From Pseudomonadota bacterium (lineage in GTDB: Bacteria > Pseudomonadota > Gammaproteobacteria > Burkholderiales > Burkholderiaceae_C): a DNA stretch of 64,000 nucleotides. The DNA lies in assembly GCA_020161145.1 (NCBI GenBank), contig JAIUPQ010000002.1, positions 186,001 to 250,000 of the forward strand. Direction: 5' to 3'. Below the pieces are notes generated by a model. It saw only the letters and a list, made by a program, of their open reading frames with translations. It was not told where the DNA came from and did no database searches. Both the position numbers and the translations under genes were made by a program. Of this stretch, positions 37,361 through 45,970 are shown piece by piece (positions within the stretch are counted from its first letter, which is position 1; the number at the start of each line of letters is the position of its first letter).

Positions 37361-38337
37361 GGCTGCTGCGCGCGCGCCAGCGCGGCCTCCAGCTCGCGCA
37401 CGCGCTGCTGCAGCGCGGCGAGGGTGGGCGGCGTGCCGTCGGCTTCATGCCCATGCGCATGGTCATGATCGTGGCCGTGGCCGTGGCCGTGGCCGTGGGC
37501 TGCCGCCAAGGCCGGCGTGTGGTGGCTGAGCCAATGCAGCCAGTCGTCCATGCCGGCCCCGGTGGTGGCCGAGACCTCGATGATCTCGATCTGCGGGTTG
37601 ACGCGCCGGGCCATCTCGCTGCAGCGCGCCACGTCGAACGTCAGGTGCGGCAGCAAGTCGGTCTTGTTCAGCAGCATCAGCTGCGCCGCGCCGAACAGGT
37701 CGGGGTATTTCAGCGGCTTGTCCTCGCCCTCGGTCACCGAGAGGATGGCCACCTTGGCCGCTTCGCCCAGATCCCACAGCGCGGGGCAGACCAGGTTGCC
37801 CACGTTCTCGATGAACAGGATGCCGCCGTCGTGGCCGTGGCCGTGCACGTGGTCGTGGTCATGGGCGTGGTGCGCATGGCCATGCGCATGGAAGTGCCCA
37901 TGCAATTGCGCAAACGCCTGCTCCACCATGGGCGCGTCCAGGTGGCAGCCCTTGCCGGTGTTGACCTGCACGGCCGGCGCGCCGGTGGCGCGGATGCGGT
38001 CGGCATCGTGGCTGGTCTGCTGGTCGCCCTCGATGACGGCCACCGGCAGCTCGGGGTGGCGCGCGCGCAAGGCCTCGATGGTGGCCACCAGCAGCGTGGT
38101 CTTGCCCGAGCCGGGGCTGGAGACCAGGTTGAACGCCGCGATGCCGTGGCCCTCGAACCGGGCGCGGTTGCGCACGGCCACGGCGTCATTGGCGCCCAGC
38201 ACGCTTTGCTCGATCTGGATGGCCCGCGCCTGGCTCATGCCGGGCACTGAGACGCGCGCAGCGCCCAGGCCGAAATGGAGGTCTTGCTTGGTACTCGTCG
38301 TCTCAGCGGGCGTGCCGCAACCACAGACCACACACAT
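37357..38337 (-). CDS. hypB: Nickel-incorporation GTPase HypB with relocated His-rich tracts
   Basis: HypB delivers nickel to the large-subunit precursor. It is 326 residues from ATG 38337 (MCVVCGCG), the high-affinity N-terminal metal motif. The GTPase core has the P-loop [20 protein letters not shown] and LNKTDLLPH. The His-rich nickel store usually follows the N-terminal motif; here there is none. Instead [20 protein letters not shown] sits inside the GTPase domain (near residue 155-175), and a second tract [18 protein letters not shown] is near the C-terminus (about 283-300). Confidence 0.95.
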   Translation of the reverse strand: MCVVCGCGTPAETTSTKQDLHFGLGAARVSVPGMSQARAIQIEQSVLGANDAVAVRNRARFEGHGIAAFNLVSSPGSGKTTLLVATIEALRARHPELPVAVIEGDQQTSHDADRIRATGAPAVQVNTGKGCHLDAPMVEQAFAQLHGHFHAHGHAHHAHDHDHVHGHGHDGGILFIENVGNLVCPALWDLGEAAKVAILSVTEGEDKPLKYPDLFGAAQLMLLNKTDLLPHLTFDVARCSEMARRVNPQIEIIEVSATTGAGMDDWLHWLSHHTPALAAAHGHGHGHGHDHDHAHGHEADGTPPTLAALQQRVRELEAALARAQQP

Positions 38338-38350
38338 CGTCGTTTCTCCT

Positions 38351-38695
38351 TCAGTCTTCAACCTGCATGTCGACCACGCGCAGCTCGGTGCCCTCGTGGG
38401 GCATCAGCTGATGGCCGCCGCAGCGTTCGCAGGGATCGCCGCGCGTGTGCAGCGGCACGGTTTGGGCGCAGGCCATGCACCAGGCCTGGCCCACGGGGGT
38501 GTCGATGATGATGGCCGCGCCCTCCAGCAGGGTACCGGGGGCGATGGTCTCCAGCGCGAACATCAGCGCCCGCACGTCGACGCCGGCCAGCGAGCCGGCC
38601 TCCAGCCGCAGCACGCGCACGCGGGTGAAGCGCTCGCGCTGCGCCGCGTCCTCGACGATGTTCAGGATGCCACCGGCCAGGCTGACCTCATGCAT
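38351..38695 (-). CDS. hypA: Hydrogenase nickel chaperone HypA
   Basis: HypA works with HypB in nickel insertion. It is 114 residues from ATG 38695 ([14 protein letters not shown]): His2 binds nickel, and the zinc site is CMAC...CERCGG. The start overlaps the end of hupK by eight bases. The ORF in the longer upstream frame is shadow sequence. Confidence 0.96.
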   Translation of the reverse strand: MHEVSLAGGILNIVEDAAQRERFTRVRVLRLEAGSLAGVDVRALMFALETIAPGTLLEGAAIIIDTPVGQAWCMACAQTVPLHTRGDPCERCGGHQLMPHEGTELRVVDMQVED

Positions 38696-39668
38696 GGCCG
38701 GCCTCGATGACGTAGGGCACACAGGGGTCGAACGCGGCCATGGTGGCGGCCACGGCGGCGGGGTGGCTGCCCACGGCGTGCAGCATGCGCGCCACCGCGC
38801 CTTCGGGATGGAAGTTCCACTCGGTTGGGGCCACCACCCGGTAGCGGCGCAGCCCGCCGTCGCCATCGGCCTCGGCCACGTGCAGCAGCAGGCCGCGCGC
38901 CATCTCCACCCAGGCCACGGCGCGCCCGCTACCCAGCGCCAGCGCGCCATGCACCAACTGGGCCTGGCCGCTGCCCAGGCGCAGCCACTCGGCAATGCGG
39001 CAGCCCAGCAGCAGCGCGGTGTCCAGTGGCCCGTGCAGGCCGGCCCGGCTCCAACAGCCGGTGTGGGCGCAGCGGCCTTGCCAGGTGGGGCGCAGCACCA
39101 GGGCGGGCGTTTGCAGCACCTGCGCGGCAAACGTGGCCAGGGCATCGGCGTCGTGGTGCAGGTTCAGCGTGGGCACGTCGGCCGGCAGCGGCTGGCGCAG
39201 GGCCAGCGCGGTGGCCATCAGCGGGGCCAGCCAGCCTCGGCGGCGCTGCGCCCAGCGTGCCAGCCAGGCGCCGGGGCGCTGTTCCCATTGCGCCAGCCAT
39301 TCGGCGGCGGGCAGGCCCAGCGCGGCCTCGGGCGTCAGCGCGGCACCGGCCATTGGCCGCGCGCCCAGATGCAGCGGCCAGTCCAGTTGCAGCCGGCGGG
39401 CATGTTCGGTGCGGGTTTCGCCGTCCAGGTCCACTGGGGCGTCCGGCACGGCGATGCGGGCCGCGCGCAGCGCCAGCGTGGCGGCCAGCGTGTGGGCGTG
39501 GCCGCAGAGGTTGAAGACCAGCGCCAGCGTGCGCGGCAACTCGGCCGCGGGCACGGCAGCCACCAGTGCGGGCAGCAGGTCGGTGCGCGGGTTGAAGAGG
39601 CCGCGCCCCAGCTCGGCGCCCGCCACCACGCGCAGCGGGGCGCCCAGCGCGGCCAGCGGTGCGTTCAT
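38688..39668 (-). CDS. hupK: Hydrogenase assembly protein HupK/HoxV
   Basis: HupK/HoxV is a large-subunit-like scaffold for the NiFe cofactor in aerobic hydrogenase producers. It is 326 residues from ATG 39668 (MNAPLAALGAPLRVV). It retains large-subunit-like traces such as VVAPTEWNFHPEGA and [14 protein letters not shown] at the C-terminus, where a Cys remains, but lacks the paired CxxC motifs. Position between hupJ and hypA is as in Rhizobium and Ralstonia. Confidence 0.9.
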   Translation of the reverse strand: MNAPLAALGAPLRVVAGAELGRGLFNPRTDLLPALVAAVPAAELPRTLALVFNLCGHAHTLAATLALRAARIAVPDAPVDLDGETRTEHARRLQLDWPLHLGARPMAGAALTPEAALGLPAAEWLAQWEQRPGAWLARWAQRRRGWLAPLMATALALRQPLPADVPTLNLHHDADALATFAAQVLQTPALVLRPTWQGRCAHTGCWSRAGLHGPLDTALLLGCRIAEWLRLGSGQAQLVHGALALGSGRAVAWVEMARGLLLHVAEADGDGGLRRYRVVAPTEWNFHPEGAVARMLHAVGSHPAAVAATMAAFDPCVPYVIEAGHA

Positions 39669-40153
39669 GGAGCGGCCCGCCCCAGCAGCAAGCTGCGCCG
39701 GGTTGGCGATGCCGGCGGCGTCGGGTGGGCTGGCTCGGCCACCGCACGCGCCAGCCGCAGCGCGTCTTCGGCCACGGCCTGGGCCTGGGACTGGCTGGCG
39801 AAGTCGCCCATGGGCGAGAACAGGGCGCAGCTCTCCCAGGCGCCGAAGCCCGGCTCGTGGTGGCCCAGAAAGTCGAAGACTGTGCTGCCGCACGCACGCG
39901 CGCCGCGATGGCCCACGCGCAGCACCGCCAGGTCGCCCTGCAGCGGCAGCCGCACCAGGCTCATGAACCACGGGGTCAGCAGCACGCCGTCGGCCCAGCC
40001 CGGCTCGGCGGCCTGCCAGCCCACGGGCTGCACCGCCAGTTGCGGGTTGAGCAGCGGCACACCCGCCATGCGGGTGCGCGCGATGTGCGTGAACAGCGCC
40101 GCGAGCGCCGCGACGCGCTCGGCGATGCGGGTGGCGGTGTCAGGCGGGTGCAT
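39665..40153 (-). CDS. hupJ: Hydrogenase assembly chaperone HupJ/HoxT (HybE family)
   Basis: This 162-residue protein starts at ATG 40153 (MHPPDTATRIAERVAALA). Family features are PLLNPQLAVQPVGWQ, VLLTPWFMSLVRLP and GAWESCALFSPMGDFASQ. HybE-like chaperones bind the Tat-exported small-subunit precursor. The gene overlaps hupI at its start and hupK at its end. Confidence 0.9.
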   Translation of the reverse strand: MHPPDTATRIAERVAALAALFTHIARTRMAGVPLLNPQLAVQPVGWQAAEPGWADGVLLTPWFMSLVRLPLQGDLAVLRVGHRGARACGSTVFDFLGHHEPGFGAWESCALFSPMGDFASQSQAQAVAEDALRLARAVAEPAHPTPPASPTRRSLLLGRAAP

Positions 40154-40364
40154 CGGGCAGCAGCAAGAACTGTTCGGGCGCGCAGTCGCAGTTGGGGCAG
40201 CGCCAGTGCGCGGGCAGGTCGGCAAACGGCGTGCCGGGCGGAATCTGCCAGACCGCATCCCCCTGCGCCGGGTCGTAGACCCACCAGCAAATCTTGCACT
40301 CCAGCCGCGAGGTGGGCAACAGTGTGGTCTTGTCGCCCAGGTAGGTGCCTTCGAAGGTGTCCAT
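40140..40364 (-). CDS. hupI: Rubredoxin HupI/HoxR
   Basis: This 74-residue rubredoxin carries two CxxC iron-binding motifs, CKICWWVYDPAQGD and CPNCDCAPEQF. ATG 40364 (MDTFEGTYLGDK) lies one base after the hupH stop. In Ralstonia the equivalent HoxR is needed for MBH assembly under oxygen, which fits the oxygen-tolerant small subunit here. The CDC extension next to the second motif gives an extra Cys. Confidence 0.95.
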   Translation of the reverse strand: MDTFEGTYLGDKTTLLPTSRLECKICWWVYDPAQGDAVWQIPPGTPFADLPAHWRCPNCDCAPEQFLLLPDAPA

Positions 40365-40365
40365 G

Positions 40366-41205
40366 TCAGGTGGACTCGTGGAGCATGGCCAGGATGTCGG
40401 CCAGCCGCTCGTGGCTGTCGCGCAGGTCTTCGGGGGCAGCCAGGGCCACGTCGGGCAGGGCGGTGACCTCGACGCTGTTGAGGATGACCGCGTCGGCCGA
40501 GTTGTAGTAGACGACGCGCCAGACATGGGCCAGCCGCGTGCTGGTGATGCGGCAGTTGCCGTAGCCGCGCGAGAGCACGGTGAGGTCGCCGGTGCCCAGG
40601 TGGTGGTCGAGGAAGGCGATGTCGCCCATGGACATGGGCAGCAGCGAGAGGTTGATGACCTCGGCCGGCGCGCCAGGCTGCCAGGCGGCGGCCTTCTGGG
40701 CCACCTCGGCGATCAGCGCGGGGGCGTTGACCACGCCGTCGGGCAGCGGGCCGTCCCAGGCGGGCGGCGCGGGCCACAGGCCTTGCAGGGCGGCTTCGGC
40801 CAGGCAGGCCGGTGCGGGGCCCACCTCCACGTGGTCGGTCACCACCTGGCCGGCGCGGGTGTGGATCACGCGCCAGACGCCGGCAAACACGGCCTCCTGC
40901 ACGCACACCTCGCTGCCGTCGGCCTGCTGGATGCGGGCGCCGACCTCGCCCTCGCCCAGCAGCGTGTGCAGCGCCGTGCGCTCGGCCGGCTCGAGCGTGG
41001 CCAGATCGATGGGCGCAGGGTCTGTGGCCACCAATGCCGCCGCCAGCCGCGCCAGCACGGCCAGCACGGCAGGCGGTGTGGTGGCGGGCAGCGGCGGCGT
41101 GGCGTAGACCGTCATGTCGGCCGGCATCTTCAGGTAGTGCAAGGTCTCTTCTTCGGCCATGGCGCCGGGACCGATGAGGCGCACGGGCAGTGGAAAGGGT
41201 TTCAT
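40366..41205 (-). CDS. hupH: Hydrogenase expression/formation protein HupH/HoxQ
   Basis: This 279-residue protein starts at ATG 41205 (MKPFPLPVRLIGPGAMAEEE), overlapping the hupG stop. The C-terminal region ILNSVEVTALPDVALAAPEDL is typical of the HyaF/HupH family. The HoxO/HoxQ pair is thought to shield the small-subunit precursor during assembly. Confidence 0.93.
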   Translation of the reverse strand: MKPFPLPVRLIGPGAMAEEETLHYLKMPADMTVYATPPLPATTPPAVLAVLARLAAALVATDPAPIDLATLEPAERTALHTLLGEGEVGARIQQADGSEVCVQEAVFAGVWRVIHTRAGQVVTDHVEVGPAPACLAEAALQGLWPAPPAWDGPLPDGVVNAPALIAEVAQKAAAWQPGAPAEVINLSLLPMSMGDIAFLDHHLGTGDLTVLSRGYGNCRITSTRLAHVWRVVYYNSADAVILNSVEVTALPDVALAAPEDLRDSHERLADILAMLHEST

Positions 41206-41642
41206 GAGCAGGAGGCGGTTGAGGTGTGCGGGCTGGCGATGGCAATGGGCGGGCGCGAGGGCGGCGCGGCCAGCGCGGCGCTGAATTGCTGGACGAACGG
41301 CAGCCAGTCGTGCATGCCGGACAGCGCCGTGGCGTAGCGGCCGTGGGCAAAGCACACCAGCGCGGGCCAGCGCTGCGCGCCCAGCCGCGCGGCCAGCGGC
41401 TCTTCGTCGCTGCGGTGGGCGATGCCGATGGCGCAGGGGATGCCGGCGGCGCGGATCAGCTCGGGCAGCACGGCGGCCACGTCCTGGCCTTCGGGGCGCA
41501 GCAGCGGGTCGCCCGCCAGCAGCAGCACCGCATGCGGCGCGCTGGCGGCCCAGTCGTCCAGCGTGGCGGGCGTGACCCAGGTGGCGGCATGCTGGTGCGC
41601 CAGGCGCTCCAGCGCGGTGGTGGGGGTGGCGGTGGCTTGCAT
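41202..41642 (-). CDS. hupG: Thioredoxin-fold hydrogenase chaperone HupG/HoxO (HyaE family)
   Basis: This 146-residue protein starts at ATG 41642, overlapping the hupF stop as TGATG. It has a thioredoxin fold without the redox CxxC: LLAGDPLLRPEGQDVAAVLPEL, GIAHRSDEEPLAARLGAQRWPALVCFAHG. HyaE-type chaperones bind the Tat signal of the hydrogenase small subunit. Confidence 0.9.
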   Translation of the reverse strand: MQATATPTTALERLAHQHAATWVTPATLDDWAASAPHAVLLLAGDPLLRPEGQDVAAVLPELIRAAGIPCAIGIAHRSDEEPLAARLGAQRWPALVCFAHGRYATALSGMHDWLPFVQQFSAALAAPPSRPPIAIASPHTSTASCS

Positions 41643-41959
41643 CACGAGGTCATCCTTGCCAGGGCGGCGGGCGAGAGTTGGGAGGGCAGGGTGAACGGGG
41701 CGGGGGCGTTGGCCGCCTCGGCAGCGGCGGCCGCACCGTTGGCGGCGGCACGCACCAGCGCCAGCGTGTGGTTGATCTCGGCGGCGCGGTCGGCGTCCAG
41801 CCGCGCCACCGCATCGCTGAGGAAGACGAGCAGCCACTCGCCGGCCCGGGCAGGGCCAACGAGCGCGGTGCGCACGCGGCGGCTCTGGCCTTGCGCGTCC
41901 ACGCAAGGCACCTCGCCGTCGCCGGCCTGCTGCACGCGCATGGGGATGCCGATGCACAT
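41642..41959 (-). CDS. hupF: HypC-family chaperone HupF/HoxL
   Basis: This 105-residue protein begins MCIGIPMRVQQAGDG; Cys2 is the family hallmark. Compared with HypC it has an extended Ala-rich C-terminus. HoxL/HupF stabilises the large subunit of the membrane-bound hydrogenase in the presence of oxygen, which again fits an aerobic H2 oxidiser. Confidence 0.94.
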   Translation of the reverse strand: MCIGIPMRVQQAGDGEVPCVDAQGQSRRVRTALVGPARAGEWLLVFLSDAVARLDADRAAEINHTLALVRAAANGAAAAAEAANAPAPFTLPSQLSPAALARMTS

Positions 41960-41962
41960 GGC

Positions 41963-42565
41963 TCAGGGCTCCTGCGGCAAAAAGCGCGCGTCGCCGACGC
42001 GGCAGGCGGCGTGGGCGCTGGGGCGCTCGCCTTCGTAGGCCGACAGCGCCAGCTCGCCCGCCTCGGGCAGCGGCGCGGCGCGCTCGCGCACGGTCACGCC
42101 CCAGGCTTGCAGCTCGGCGCGCGCGGCGGCCAGGGCCGGCGCCAGTGCGGCATGCACCACCGGGCGCAGGCTGCCGCCGTAGTCGTCCAGCGCTTCGGGT
42201 TGGCAGCCGATCAGCGTCAGGCGCTCGGGCATGTGGCCGGTCAGCGCGGCCACCTGCAGCACCTCCTGAAAGCCGGTCTGGTGCAGGCTCATCTTCTTGG
42301 CGCCCATGAAGCGCGGCACGGCGTCGCCGCGCACCACGTGCAGCGTGCCCGGCGCCAGGCCGTAGTCGATGGCGTCGAAGATCAGCAGCGCGCGGGCCTG
42401 CTGCACATAGGGCAGCAGGTAGAGGCCCTGGGTGCCGCCGTCCACCAGTTCGACCTCGTCGGCGTCGTCGAAGGCGCAGGTCTGCTGCAGCCGCTCCAGG
42501 CAGCGCACGCCAAAGCCTTCATCCGCCCACAGCAGGTTGCCGATACCCAGGATGCACACATTCAT
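41963..42565 (-). CDS. hupD: Hydrogenase maturation endopeptidase HupD/HoxM
   Basis: HupD cuts off the C-terminal extension of HupL after nickel insertion. It is 200 residues from ATG 42565 (MNVCILGIGNLLWADEGFG). The metal-sensing Glu is in ADEGFG, the Asp in IFDAIDYG, and the His in SLHQTGFQEVL. The longer frame to 42619 is rejected because the family starts at this motif. HupV in this window needs no cleavage. Confidence 0.95.
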   Translation of the reverse strand: MNVCILGIGNLLWADEGFGVRCLERLQQTCAFDDADEVELVDGGTQGLYLLPYVQQARALLIFDAIDYGLAPGTLHVVRGDAVPRFMGAKKMSLHQTGFQEVLQVAALTGHMPERLTLIGCQPEALDDYGGSLRPVVHAALAPALAAARAELQAWGVTVRERAAPLPEAGELALSAYEGERPSAHAACRVGDARFLPQEP

Positions 42566-42662
42566 GTCAGTTACTCCGGGGTGCCAGGTGGCACCCGCGT
42601 CGCGCCAGCCAGTCGCCACCCAGCGACCGCCGCGGATCCGGCTTGGCCGGTCCGCCAGCGGT

Positions 42663-42695
42663 GCCCCCTTCGAGGGGGCGCGATCTGTGATCGCG
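42663..42695. repeat. Double hairpin between hupC and hupD (REP-like)
   Basis: GCCCCCT-TCG-AGGGGGC (42663-42679) and CGCGATC-TGT-GATCGCG (42679-42695) are two adjacent perfect hairpins in the 146-base gap between hupC and hupD. A further GTGCCA-GG-TGGCAC palindrome lies near 42580. I recall similar paired hairpins as dispersed intergenic repeats in Comamonadaceae. They may mark an mRNA processing or attenuation point inside the operon. Confidence 0.7.
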
Positions 42696-42711
42696 TAGGG
42701 GGTGGTTCATG

Positions 42712-43443
42712 TCAATCTTTAAAGGTGCGGTGGCCCGAGATCATGGTGCTGACGATGCTCTGGCGGCCCATGATGTCTTCGCGGATGGCGGCGTAGACGT
42801 GGACCAGCACGAAGCACACCATCAGCCACATGCCCAGGCGGTGCCAGTTGTGCACGGCCAGCGAGTTGCCGAACAGCGGCACCACCCAGCTGGTGAACAA
42901 GGTGTGGGCCCAGGAGCCGGGCAGGGTGCCCTCGCCATACAGCGCAAAACCGGTGCACAGCATGAACAGGGCCAGCCCCATGATGAAGATGAACATCATC
43001 AGCCGGGCCATGGGGTTGTGGCCCACGTAGCGGCCCGGCGCGGGCACCAGAAAGGCGTACCACTTGCCCATGTGCAGCAGCTCTTTCCAGTAGGCTTTTT
43101 GCAGCACCGGCACCCAGAAGATCTCGCGCGCATGGTGGTTGCCCACCAGGGCCCAGTAGATGCGACCCAGCAGGCCGACGGCAAAGATGTAGCCGGCCGC
43201 GAAGTGGGCAAAGCGGATGTAGCCCATCAGGTAGTGGCTGCTGGCCTCGCCGCTCAGGCTGGGCGGCGGCTGGCCGATGAAGTAGCCGGTGACGGCCAGC
43301 ACGGTGATGGCCAGCGCGTTGACCCAGTGCCACAGGCGCACCGGGGCTTGGTAGACGTAGACCGATTTGATGCTGCGGCCATGCGAGACGGCGCTGTCAT
43401 CGACGCCGGTGACGTCGGCTTGGGTGTGGGTGGTGGCGGACAT
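42712..43443 (-). CDS. hupC: Hydrogenase cytochrome b subunit HupC/HoxZ
   Basis: This di-haem b-type cytochrome anchors the hydrogenase heterodimer and passes electrons to quinone. It is 243 residues with four membrane helices. Haem-ligand histidines are seen in LWHWVNALAITVLAVTGYFIG, RFAHFAAGYIFAVGLL and NWHRLGMWLMVCFVLVHVYAA. It begins 21 bases after hupE. Confidence 0.95.
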   Translation of the reverse strand: MSATTHTQADVTGVDDSAVSHGRSIKSVYVYQAPVRLWHWVNALAITVLAVTGYFIGQPPPSLSGEASSHYLMGYIRFAHFAAGYIFAVGLLGRIYWALVGNHHAREIFWVPVLQKAYWKELLHMGKWYAFLVPAPGRYVGHNPMARLMMFIFIMGLALFMLCTGFALYGEGTLPGSWAHTLFTSWVVPLFGNSLAVHNWHRLGMWLMVCFVLVHVYAAIREDIMGRQSIVSTMISGHRTFKD

Positions 43444-43464
43444 GACGGCCTCCAGGCTAGGGGT

Positions 43465-44049
43465 TCACAGCGACAACAGCAGCCAGCCGCCGGCGGCACT
43501 CAGGGTGGCGCCCAGCGCCGCCAGCACCCGAGGTGCCTGGGCCTGCCAGCGGCGGCGCAGCGCCAGGCCGGCCCCGACACCGCCCAGGTGCATCAGCGCC
43601 GTGGTCAGCATGAAGCCGGCCGCGTAGGCGGCCAACGAGGCCGACAGCGGCGCCTCGGCGCCATGGGCCAGGCCGTGCAGCGCGCCCACGGCGGCCACCA
43701 GCGCCAGGCCACCGGTGGCGGGGCGGCGCACGGCAGTCAGCACCAGCATGACGCCCATCAGCACCACGCTGGCAGCGATGGCGTGCTCCAGCAGCGGCGG
43801 CTGCCGACCGGCGGCGGCCAGCAGGGCACCGCCCAGCAGCGCGAGCAAAAAGGCGGCCGGGCCTTCCCACACGCGGTGGGTGGGCAGCGCAAACACCGAC
43901 CACAGGCCCACGGCCAGCATGGCCAGCAGGTGGTCGGCGCCAAAGGGGTGGACGAGGCCGGCGGTGAAGCTGGTCACGTCGTGGCCGGTGTGGGCAAAGG
44001 CGCTGGCGGCGGTCAGCGCCAGGGCGGTGGTGACTAGGGCTTTTTTCAT
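43465..44049 (-). CDS. hupE: HupE/UreJ-family nickel permease
   Basis: This 194-residue protein starts at ATG 44049 (MKKALVTTALALTAASAFAHTGHD), with GAGGA eight bases upstream; the ATG at 44064 is less likely. After a signal peptide the histidine motif HPFGADHLLAMLAVG identifies the HupE/UreJ family, and about six helices follow. It supplies nickel for cofactor synthesis. Its place between hupL and hupC is unusual compared with Rhizobium (hupSLCDEF). Confidence 0.92.
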   Translation of the reverse strand: MKKALVTTALALTAASAFAHTGHDVTSFTAGLVHPFGADHLLAMLAVGLWSVFALPTHRVWEGPAAFLLALLGGALLAAAGRQPPLLEHAIAASVVLMGVMLVLTAVRRPATGGLALVAAVGALHGLAHGAEAPLSASLAAYAAGFMLTTALMHLGGVGAGLALRRRWQAQAPRVLAALGATLSAAGGWLLLSL

Positions 44050-44072
44050 GGGGTGGGTCCTCAAGGCAGGGG

Positions 44073-45935
44073 TCAGCGGACGCTGACGTGGGCCAGTTGC
44101 GCGCCGTCCTCGCTCATCACGTGGGTGGAGCAGGCCAGGCAGGGGTCGAACGAGTGCAGCGTGCGCAGGATTTCCACCGGCTGCTCGGGGTTGACCATGG
44201 GGGTGTTCATCAGGCTGGCCTCAAAGGCACCGATCTGGCCTTTGGCGTCGCGCGGCGAGCCGTTCCAGGTGGTGGGCACCACGCACTGGTAGTTCTCGAT
44301 ACGGCCGTCCTTGATCTTGATCCAGTGGCCCAGCATGCCGCGCGGCGCGGCCACGGTGCCCACGCCCTTGGTTTCCTTGGGCCAGGTGGCGGGGTCCCAT
44401 TTGTCCACGTTGGCGGTGGCGCGGTCGCCGGCCTTGATGTTGCCGACCAGTTGCCTGAAGTCGGCCATCATCATCTCGGCCGCGTACTGGCTCTCCAGCG
44501 CACGGGCCAGCGTGCGGCCGATGGTGGTGGGCATCAGCTGCTGGGCGCTGAACTGGGTTTCGGGCAGGCCCAGGGCCTTGGGGATGGCGCTGTTGATGGC
44601 CACGGCCGCGTCGTCCACCTGCTGCTTGACGCGCTGGCAATAGGCGTTGCCCTTGGTGGCGTGGGCATAGCCCAGGATGTAGCGCGCCAGCGGCCCCACC
44701 TCGACGGCATGGCCGCGCCAGCGCGGCGACTTGATCCACGAGTATTTGGCCGTCTCGTCCAACTGCTCGATGGCGGTGCGGCTGCCCTTGGTGCCCGGGC
44801 CCAACTCGTAGTGCGGCACGGTTTCGCCGTCCCAGGGATGCAGGCCTTTCTGGTTGTCGCCGTCGTAGGTGTACCAGCTGTGGGTGACGAACTCCTGCAC
44901 CTGCTCGGGGTCACGCGGGTCGATGGGGTGGATCTTGCTCCAGTCGCCACCCAGGATGACGCCGCCAGGCAGTTGCTGGGTGCTGTGGTCGTAGGGCACT
45001 TTCTCGTAGGTGCCGTAGTCGGCCACGTTGGTGGCCGAAAGGCCGCCGCCATAGAGCCAGCCGGCCTGCTTGTACAGCGTGCCGATGGCCAGCACGTCGG
45101 GGATGTAGACGTTGTTGTTGAACTCGATCATCTCGCGGATGCGGGCCTCGACGAAGTTCAGCCGCTCCATGTTGATGGGCGCGCCGGCGGCCATGTCGCC
45201 GTCGAGGTTGATGGCGCAGGGCACGCCGCCCACCAGGTAGTTGGGGTGGGGGTTTTTGCCGCCAAAGATGGTGTGGACCTTGACCCACTCTTTTTGCAGA
45301 TCCAGCGCCTCCAGGTAGTGGGCGGTGGCCATCAGGTTGGCCTCGGGCGGCAGCACATAGGCCTTGCTGCCCCAGTAGGCGTTGCTGAAGGGGCCGAGCT
45401 GGCCGCTGTCGACGAACTTCTTGAGCCGGTTCTGGATGTCGCGGAAGTAGCCGGGCGAGGACATGGGGTGGGCCGGCGAGACCAGCTGCTGCAGCGCGCT
45501 GGTCTGCTTGGGGTCGGCCTTGAGGGCCGAGACCACGTCCACCCAGTCCAGCGCATGCAGGTGATAGAAATGCACGGCGTGGTCGTGCACCTGCAGCGTC
45601 TTGGCCATGATCTCGCGGATCAGGTGGGCGTTGAGCGGAATCTTGATGCCCAGCGCGTCTTCGACCGCGCGCACGCTGGTCAGCGCGTGACAGCCGGTGC
45701 ACACGCCGCAGATGCGCTCGACGAAGGCCCAGGCGTCGCGCGGGTCGCGCCCCTTGAGGATGACCTCCAGGCCGCGCCACATGGTGCCGGTGGAGACGGC
45801 GTTGCGGATGACGTTGTTGGCGTCGAGGTTGACCTCGACGCGCATATGACCCTCGATGCGGCAGACGGGGTCGACCACCACGCGGCGGCCGGAGTTGTCG
45901 AGCTTGAAGCCCTGGGTTTCGTAGGCAACGGACAT
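44073..45935 (-). CDS. hupL: Uptake [NiFe]-hydrogenase large subunit
   Basis: HupL (HoxG/HyaB) binds the NiFe(CN)2CO centre. It is 620 residues. The N-terminal nickel motif is [10 protein letters not shown] (about residues 74-83), and the C-terminal motif DPCLACSTH is followed by a 15-residue extension ([15 protein letters not shown]) that HupD removes. It is group 1-like by length and motifs and pairs with HupS upstream. Confidence 0.98.
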   Translation of the reverse strand: MSVAYETQGFKLDNSGRRVVVDPVCRIEGHMRVEVNLDANNVIRNAVSTGTMWRGLEVILKGRDPRDAWAFVERICGVCTGCHALTSVRAVEDALGIKIPLNAHLIREIMAKTLQVHDHAVHFYHLHALDWVDVVSALKADPKQTSALQQLVSPAHPMSSPGYFRDIQNRLKKFVDSGQLGPFSNAYWGSKAYVLPPEANLMATAHYLEALDLQKEWVKVHTIFGGKNPHPNYLVGGVPCAINLDGDMAAGAPINMERLNFVEARIREMIEFNNNVYIPDVLAIGTLYKQAGWLYGGGLSATNVADYGTYEKVPYDHSTQQLPGGVILGGDWSKIHPIDPRDPEQVQEFVTHSWYTYDGDNQKGLHPWDGETVPHYELGPGTKGSRTAIEQLDETAKYSWIKSPRWRGHAVEVGPLARYILGYAHATKGNAYCQRVKQQVDDAAVAINSAIPKALGLPETQFSAQQLMPTTIGRTLARALESQYAAEMMMADFRQLVGNIKAGDRATANVDKWDPATWPKETKGVGTVAAPRGMLGHWIKIKDGRIENYQCVVPTTWNGSPRDAKGQIGAFEASLMNTPMVNPEQPVEILRTLHSFDPCLACSTHVMSEDGAQLAHVSVR

Positions 45936-45970
45936 GGTTGGGATCTTTCGCGTGCGGGTGGCGGGTGGGC

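Noticed and set aside
39665-41350. 561-codon frame fusing HupJ with upstream sequence
   Set aside because: Only the last 162 codons match HupJ; the rest is out of frame with hupH and hupI, which are real.
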